Assembly: GCA_036186865.1 (NCBI GenBank)
Contig: AP025054.1
Coordinates: forward strand, 22,835,766-22,899,765
Reading direction: 5' to 3'
Length of the DNA stretch: 64,000 nt
Origin: Eustoma russellianum
Lineage: Eukaryota; Streptophyta; Magnoliopsida; Gentianales; Gentianaceae
Shown one piece after another: positions 57,402-64,000 of the stretch (position 1 is the first letter of the stretch; every line of letters starts with the position of its first letter). The translations under genes were made by a program, and so were the position numbers. Under the pieces are notes generated by a model. It ran no database searches, was not told where the DNA came from, and was given only the letters and a program-made list of their open reading frames with translations.

Positions 57402-59970
57402 TGTGCACCTGCAGTTAACACCACTAGAGGGTGAGTTGAATAGTGGTTAGCAAAAATTACACTACTACCCTTGGTTAAAAATCCGTTTGAAAACAGAATC
57501 TGAGACCTCCTCAGATTCAGTACATGTTTTTGAAAAATTCAAAACTCAGTGTATACAACTCAAAAAATTATGAAACTTTCCAGAAATTAACTTCAATGTC
57601 TTCACTACTATCTGTCTAAAAATGAGAGAAAACTAAGATCATTTCACCCTTAAACCAAAAAAAAAATATTTAGATGTTCAATTTAGACCGAATTGGACAG
57701 GATAGTTCTGAATATTGAAAACGTGTTTCTCTTTGAATACTCAACCAAAAAGGTTGATCTTTATGCCAAAACGCTTCTTAGGAGGTCTAGTTTATGTTTC
57801 CAAAAGACCCTGACCTTAAACAATGCTTGATGAAAACAGAATGCAAGTTTTCTTGAAACTGGTCAGGTTGCAGCCAGATTGGAGCAGTTATCTTGCAACG
57901 ACTGAAAGACTAACTTTCTTTTACTCAAATCAAGTGATTTTTGTTGTAAATAAAAGCTAACAGTCTAAAGTATAACTCCGTTAAAATCACGAATTTTGAA
58001 AGTGTTTTACTATTTTTTCAAGACGTGAGAATTTGGATGAAAAATGCAGTGAAAATGGGCAGAAAACAGAAAAGTGTAAAGAAGGCAAGAACAACATAGG
58101 TTTATCCTAGTTCGGTCAATGTGACCTACTCCAGTCCTAAAGAACATCTTTCCTTGAATTTCTCTATGGTATGAACACAAATACAACAAGAACCAAGCTT
58201 GATCCTTGGGTGAAACACCAACCCTATTCAAGACTTGGATGAACACCTCTATGCAACTCTTGGTTGCAACACCTCTATCACCTATTGATGTAGCCTTATA
58301 GATTTGACTAATTAATCTTACAAATAAGTCATAAGAAGGCGTGTTTAATGTAGCTCAACAAAAACAAGAAATGAAACACCTCAGCTACACAAAGAAAGAA
58401 TCAAGAAGAAGAGAATAGCAAGAATGATCTTCAAGTTTGCTTGAAAGTTGTGTGTTCTTCTTATTCGCCTTTGCCTTCTATTAATAACGTGAAATAGGCC
58501 TTGAAGATAAGAACCATTATGTGTCACCACCTTCATCATCAAGTCCTAGTTGTCTTCACATCATTGGTTGGCCACATAATCATCTCGTACACTTGGCAAT
58601 ATCAAGCAACATAATTGGTCTACCTTAAATTTCAGCTTAGCCGATTTTACACCTTGGATTTGTCTTGAAAATTATGAAGATAATAAGAACGAATATGCCA
58701 CAAGAATACCTCAACTTCTTGGCATGAACATATGACATATGAGACTGACCTTTCTTGCATAAAAATAACCCCAAATTCAGCTCCAACAACTAATGTAGTC
58801 GTTGGTTACAATTTTGAATTTCCTAGTTGGCAATTTTTGCCAACTAGCTTGTTTTTGGTTGGTCCACTGTACACATGTAAACAAAAAACGCACCACATTT
58901 GCCCCATACTTTTGGGCGTTCTTTGAGAAAAATAAATATGTACAAACTCAGCTTTGTTGAAGAGAAATAAGTAGATAAAGTTGATAAGACTTTGTCAACA
59001 TATAATTCAAAATTCCCACATTTTTCTCATTGTAAGTTGTGGTGAATTTTGTGCCAATAATGCCCTTAGAATCTCTGCAAAATGATGAATAATAAGCCCC
59101 AATAACATATATAAGAATATGTCCCAGAACAGAAAAGAATGTGAGATCAAAACCCGTCACATATCCGGCTACCATCGATAATATCATCAAATAAGAGAAT
59201 AAGACAGAAAACCACCAACTAATCTTCACGAACACCATAAATAAACTCCAGAATGAAGATAATAAGATACTCAAGAGATTCTTTAAGTAAAATGACGAAA
59301 TTGCCTTTATGGTGTAAAATGACCAAAATGCCCTGGTGAGAGAAAACTCCAGAAATGACCCTAATGGTCAGAAATAGATATAATAACACCTTTGTGATGA
59401 TAAATAAGAGGTAGTGAAGTCCTTGTATGACTTTCGCTGTGTCATGTACCTACAAGAACTTAAAATACCACTTTTGCCCTTTTTGGTAAGTTGTAGAAAC
59501 TTCCAAGGAACATTAGTGACAAAACACTGTTATTATCATCAAAACAAGTAACAAAATCACAATATACATATATGAAACATATGTAAATGAAAACAATCAT
59601 TTTATCACTTTTTTGAAAAATTTCTCCAAAAACACTGGACATCGATGGATCTATGTCTCCATTTTAGAGACTGATGTATACATCGATCGATTGATATACC
59701 TCTGGTTGAGAGATTGATGTCTCATAGTGAGTTTGAGTTTTTGATTCTGTGTGACATCGATCGATCAATGTAGAGATCTATGTACATCGATCTCTGACTG
59801 AGAGATCTATGTAGAGATCTATGTATACATCGATCTCTGGCTGAGAGATCAATGTAGAGATCGATGTCACTTTTTCATTTTTTTCATCTTTATTTCAACT
59901 TTGTGACCTTTTTATGTATTCAACACTTAAAATCATGACTTTGAAAATTATCCAAACATATTTCTCAACA
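57402..59970 (-). mobile_element. TE11: copia-like solo LTR in TE10 LTR
   Basis: About 2,569 bp. On the minus strand it starts TGTTGAGAAATATG (59970) and ends in ..GGTGCACA (57402). It has the family hallmarks (GTTGAATAGTGG near its end, the CTACTCCAGTC block near 58130) but is the most divergent copy. It carries an ATCGAT minisatellite not seen in the others. I could not find a clear duplication; both flanks have T-runs. Confidence 0.7.
59638..59871. repeat. ATCGAT/GAGAGATC minisatellite in TE11
   Basis: Irregular repeats of about 40-50 bp are built from ATGTATACATCGATC, CTCTGGCTGAGAGATC and ATGTAGAGATC. Many units are self-complementary (ACATCGATCGATCAATGT-like). It is found only in this LTR copy. 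Confidence 0.6.
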
Positions 59971-60399
59971 TTTTAGACCCTCCCATCTCTGTATATTTGA
60001 TCTCATGATGGATTTAAGGGGTCTACTTGCTCGGCGATTCGTATTATCACTCATACATATTGTTTAAATAATTTGCCGAGAACAGGTAGTACGATATAGG
60101 ATTTATAGAGGACGAGACACGGATAGAATACCTTTGTTCGAGGAAGTATGTCCCAGGAGTTTTCGTTTATACAGATGGATAATTTTGTACTTGGAGCATT
60201 TTGTGATTTTGGGACATTGTGGTTTGTACGGAGTTAGTGCATGTTGTTTGTAAAATGTTTGTCTTTATACTGTTTATGCTATACGGATTTATGCTTTTGT
60301 GTCGGCATGCACATGAAAGGTATCGACACCTTGTACTTCTCTTAGTAGAGTATAGCGGTTGTACCATTCCGAGACCCTAGTCCGGGGTGGAACGCTACA
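59971..60399 (+). mobile_element. TE10 5' LTR, right part
   Basis: This ends GGAACGCTACA at 60399. It contains a weak hairpin 1 (near 60032-60052), an acceptor-like AACAG at 60085, a frameshifted acidic stretch that still reads GFIEDE, and the terminal hairpin at 60333-60352 followed by TAGCGGTTG. Confidence 0.8.
60086..60136 (+). pseudogene. Decayed acidic micro-ORF exon in TE10 LTR
   Basis: After GAGAACAG comes GT, but the entering frame hits a stop. A neighbouring frame reads DIGFIEDET, so one base appears lost near 60090. It is used only as comparative support for the module. Confidence 0.3.
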
Positions 60400-60401
60400 G
60401 A

Positions 60402-60413
60402 TGGTATCAGAGC
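60402..60413 (+). promoter_or_regulatory. TE10 primer-binding site
   Basis: TGGTATCAGAGC lies two bases after the LTR end, identical to TE1's. Confidence 0.9.
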
Positions 60414-61592
60414 CCATGGCTCTAGATCCATGGCAGAAACAGTAAAATAAACGATGCTTTTAGAATCTAAGTGATGATATTAGACGTAAGCGGTGATTAC
60501 ACCAATGAACGATTTTAGAAATAGACAGGACTCTAAATGATGATATTAGGATTGTATATTTACATAGATCCCATCCCTGTAAACCTTAATCTTGGATATG
60601 AAATTAAAATTGTAATTGCAAAATGCCATAAGAAGGAACCCAAACAGTAATAGTAATAATAGCCAACACCCAAACCAGAAGACCCCAACGCAAACACTGG
60701 TTATGGCATTGATTTAGATGGGATATACGGGTTCGTGAGATGTCTCATCGCAGCAGTAAGGTGGGAACCGGAATTATTAAAAGAAGCGGGCCTATGCCCT
60801 ACTTCAGGTAGGCAGTGTTGACGTAGGATTTCAGGTCGAAGTGGGAATTGTAGTATTAAGGTATGATTCGTTGTACAACGATGGGTACTAAGAACCGATT
60901 TATTAGCATTATGATTGATAGAGTTTGGTGAAGGAAACTATACAAAAGTTTACGGTTATTATTAAAATGTTAAATTTAGGATTTCAAAAAAAAAATAGGT
61001 CGAAGATATTAGCCGCGTTAATGATGCCAATATATAGCGACCAACATGTATTGCTATAATAAAAATAGTGAAATGAAAAGTTATTACAAATCTTGGGTTG
61101 AGTATCGATTCCTAAGAACTTCGAGTTACTTGACTGGAATTAATAGACTTAAGTCGGAAATTGATTAAACATGAACAAGTAATGGTTAATAATCATGTGG
61201 GATTAAACCCGTTTAGAATTAACGAATGAAATAATTAAGTAAACAAGAACGTTGGTTCTGTGGCGAAGCATGATGAAGTAGAATGCATAAGTGGATTAAT
61301 ATTTGGTATACTTGCTAGAACTGGGTAATTTAAGTCCAAGAATTTATCGGAGCATACAAATACTAAATTTACAAGGAGCGATACATATGGAAATTTTCAA
61401 TTACGATGACTTATGGAAATTATGCAAAGTATTGGACCATTATTTTTAAATAGTCAAATATGTTCATATAAGCATGTACACTAAGGTATACCAATGTTTT
61501 AAAGACAATTCAAAGATTTTTTGTTCTAAGTATTTCTTTTGGTCTCATTATTTTTAAAGATGATGGATGTTTTCTAAGAACAACATGGTTAT

Positions 61593-61961
61593 CATCATCA
61601 TCATCCATACCCAGTATATCCCAACGACAGCAAAAGCTATCGTCAGGGTCTGGGGAGGGTAAGTGGTAGGCAGACAATACCTCTATCCCAAGTGATAGAG
61701 AGTCTGCTTCCAGTGAGACCTCCGGCTCTACCTGCATAAATGACATGATAATAAGGATATGTTGTGCTAGTGTGTTAGTGAGTAAATTCAAGAAATACAA
61801 ATAAAGGTCTTTCGGTATTAAAATACACATCACGTATATATGTACATGTAATGTAAAACACCGGTAAAGCATACGTCACCAGGTGGGAAGTTAACCTAAA
61901 GCGTAGATAGTGTTTACGCATATCTATGTCCCTACATATACTCTAAGGTGTCCCTATATAT
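61593..61961 (-). mobile_element. RTE-type LINE 3' end with 15-bp duplication
   Basis: This is a 369-bp 5'-truncated copy of the same LINE as at 30321-30970. It is minus strand and ends in a GATGATGATGATG tail. The 15-bp GAACAACATGGTTAT occurs directly on both sides (61578-61592 and 61962-61976), a target duplication typical of LINE insertion. No coding part is left. Confidence 0.9.
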
Positions 61962-62501
61962 GAACAACATGGTTATATGTATAATATTTCAAATTTTCAT
62001 TTAAGTTATATCTATTTTGTCACAATTATTTTTATTCAACCCATATCGACATTGCAATTATTTATCATTTAAGTTTTTAAGTAACAATCCATTTGTTAGA
62101 AACTTACTAAATTTCAGAAGGTATATTTTATTAGAAAAGAAAAGACACCGTGTCCCAATCACGTTGAAATTTTTTTTGATTGTGTTGTTTAATTGTTTAA
62201 AGAAGTTTTACCTGTAGTATCTTTGCAAACAAAGTATATCGTTATTCTTATACGAGGTCACTTAAGACCATGTTTTGTAAAAACAAGTATATACTATGTA
62301 GTTCTTGTGTTTATTACTCTAAACAATTAAAGCTGTATTTTTAAATTATAGTCACATAACTTGCATTTCGGAAAATATGTCCATAGACAGGTTCAGAGTA
62401 CTAGATTATATATCCGAATAAGTAAAGACATGACCATATAATTAGAACACAAGCATATAAGAATTAATTTTTTTGAATTAATTCTATATTGAGGAAGAGT
62501 A

Positions 62502-62964
62502 TGTTATGCCCCGTAATTTTCGAGTCCGACGTTAAATAAATTAAAAAAAACTTAAAATAAAATTTTATTGATTACATATGTTTATGAGGCTTAGTTAAAT
62601 GAATTGTAGATGATAAATTAAACAGAAAGCTGAAATTGAAAAAATTGGACCCAAAATGCCAAATTTGCCCTCCCTCAATTAAGTGTTGAGGGAGTTACAC
62701 TAATTAGTATAACTCCCAGGAGTGGTCAACGGTTAAGAGGGGAAAGAACAGCGCACAAACAATTGGAGAAAAGGAAGAGAGAAAAGAAGGAGAGAAAAAG
62801 AAAGAGAAAAAGAAAGAAGAAGAAAGGAAGAAGAAGAAGAAGGAAGAGCGGCCAACCTAGGTCCAATCCATCACGAAATTCCGTTACACTCGTAAGACTA
62901 TCTAGAAACAAAAGCAAGTAATCTTTCTATACGCTTTACGCAAATTTTGATTCAATAGGCGCTA
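62502..62964 (+). mobile_element. TE10 3' LTR, 5' part
   Basis: This starts TGTTATGCCCCGTAATTTTCG. It has a TATAACTCCC word at 62708, a purine-rich leader at 62760-62850 and AAGCAAGTAATCTTTCTATACG at 62914-62935, which closely matches TE2 at 2579-2600. It is interrupted at 62965 by TE12. The long Leu/Phe frame on the minus strand is only the complement of the purine tract. Confidence 0.75.
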
Positions 62965-63780
62965 TATAGCGACCCGTCCCGAGCCCTAGCACTCGAAATG
63001 ACTCACCCGCCGTATCTCGCTAAGGAGAATATAAGGCGTTGATACAATTCAATTACACATAAGTAAAGTAACGTAAATCGAAGTCAGCGGAAGTCATAGA
63101 AACTAAAACCTTGAAATAAATAATCATTTAATATCAATGTCTAAGGAAATCCATATCCGATACAAATGTCAAACATAGGTATAACTAAATCTCCAACGTA
63201 CATAAACCTCGAGTAGCGAAAACTGTATATATTAAATCCTCAACGAGTCTCGTCGAAACATCCTCGATCACGAAACCTCCATTCTTGATCATCCTCGAGT
63301 GTACTAACTCAATTACCTACCTATCTGCAAAAATATTAAAGCATAGTTTGAGCGACAAGTCGCTCAGCAAGTAACCTGCCGATATTTACCATGGGATCAT
63401 ACACGGAGAAGCAAGTGTAATAAAATACATACATAACGAAATGAAAACTATCATGCTACTCTTCGCAAATAAAGTTCACCTTTTTACCCCTGTGCCAATC
63501 AAGCAACAAAGGCGCACGCAACTAAGTCAGCAACGCACAAGTGTTAGTACCATCAAAATCAATGATGCAGTTTCAAAACCGATGCGATGCGATAAAAATT
63601 CAATTTCCGATATTCAAATCCGAATTCCAACATATCCATTTTCCAATTTCAAAATCCAATTTCAAATGTTCGATACAATACGATATGGTACGATGATCGA
63701 TACGATATAATACGATGTTCGATACGGTACGATAAAATACAATATTTCGATCACCGATACCAATATGATTCTAATGCAAT
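62965..63780 (-). mobile_element. TE12: TE1-family LTR fragment
   Basis: On the minus strand it ends CTCGGGACGGGTCGCTATA, matching TE1's LTR end (GGGTCGCTACA) with CA changed to TA. It holds the terminal hairpin near 63013-63033, hairpin GAGCGACAAGTCGCTC at about 63352-63367 and an acceptor-like TTTTTGCAG whose downstream frame is degraded but still reads FVIED. It is cut at 63781 by TE13. Confidence 0.75.
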
Positions 63781-64000
63781 TATTGTACCCAACAAAAATC
63801 ACTCTGTATCTTCGACTCTTATGAAGTGGTTTAATAAAATATCAGTTCTTCCAAGTGCATTTTATTAAGTTTTATTATTTCTTCTTCAATTAAATTTCCT
63901 TAAAGTAAATATTATAAGAAATGGTATAATTATATAAGTATGTCTCAAGTGAAATGACAATTATACCCTCTCAAAATTTTTAGAAGAATCCGGCCTACAT
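63781..64000 (+). mobile_element. TE13: start of a TE4-family LTR
   Basis: TATTGTACCCAACAAAAATC matches the TE4 LTR start (22114), with the first TG changed to TA. The match continues to the window end, so most of the element lies outside. Confidence 0.75.

Larger units (their letters stand above)
60400..62501 (+). mobile_element. TE10 internal region
   Basis: About 2.1 kb, including a 369-bp LINE, lies between the primer-binding site and a purine-rich GAGGAAGAGTA before the 3' LTR. It resembles TE1's internal region at both the start (ATGGCTCTAGATCC) and the middle (TAGAGTTTGGTGAAGG against TAGAGTTTGGCTAAAG). I found no gag or pol frame, so this is another non-autonomous member of the TE1 group. 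Confidence 0.75.

Noticed and set aside
62726..62917. Leu/Phe-rich minus-strand frame that looks like a membrane peptide
   Set aside because: It is the complement of the GA-rich leader of the TE10 LTR, and low-complexity composition explains it.

Overview
The window looks like gene-poor, AT-rich plant heterochromatin built almost entirely of nested LTR retrotransposons. The evidence is: chromodomain-bearing Ty3-type polyproteins of the plant chromovirus (Tekay-like) type, primer-binding sites matching plant initiator Met-tRNA, a plant-type RTE LINE 3' end, and a GT-AG intron with plant features. I see no host protein gene, tRNA, rRNA or CRISPR array. A dicot is likely, but that is only an impression.

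Layout (TE1-TE13 are my labels). TE1 is a decayed non-autonomous Ty3-type element: 5' LTR 1-1773 (cut by the window edge), internal 1774-2182 and 11929-13276, 3' LTR 13277-15729. TE2 (2183-11928) sits inside it. TE2 is a complete Tekay-like chromovirus with a perfect ATAAT target duplication and two 2,679-bp LTRs in which I found no difference, yet gag and pol are broken. Next comes a large divergent inverted repeat (15730-17085 and 20354-21783) split by solo LTR TE3 (17086-20353), then solo LTR TE4 (22114-25681). A minus-strand copia-like element TE5 (26712-31081) carries an inserted RTE LINE (30321-30970).

TE6 (31082-49046) is a partly duplicated gag-only family with about 4.5-kb LTRs, arranged LTR - gag - part LTR - gag - LTR. 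Its last LTR is interrupted by a truncated minus-strand chromovirus, TE7 (42432-48274), which keeps a long open RNase H-integrase-chromodomain frame. Minus-strand copia-like pieces follow: TE8 (49047-53024), TE9 with a solo LTR inside it, and TE11 (57402-59970). They are inserted in or next to TE10, a TE1-like element with internal region 60400-62501 and a second LINE copy with a perfect 15-bp duplication. LTR fragments TE12 and TE13 close the window.

The most interesting signal is a shared layout in the 3' part of the Ty3-type LTRs. In order it is: an array of short hairpin repeats, a hairpin, a splice-acceptor-like AG, a short acidic reading frame entered in the same phase in every readable copy, a second hairpin whose stem changes in a compensatory way between families, and then the LTR end and primer-binding site. 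This points to a conserved, possibly spliced, LTR-encoded micro-ORF and RNA-structure module. TE2 also carries a convincing 70-bp spliceosomal intron inside its RNase H region.
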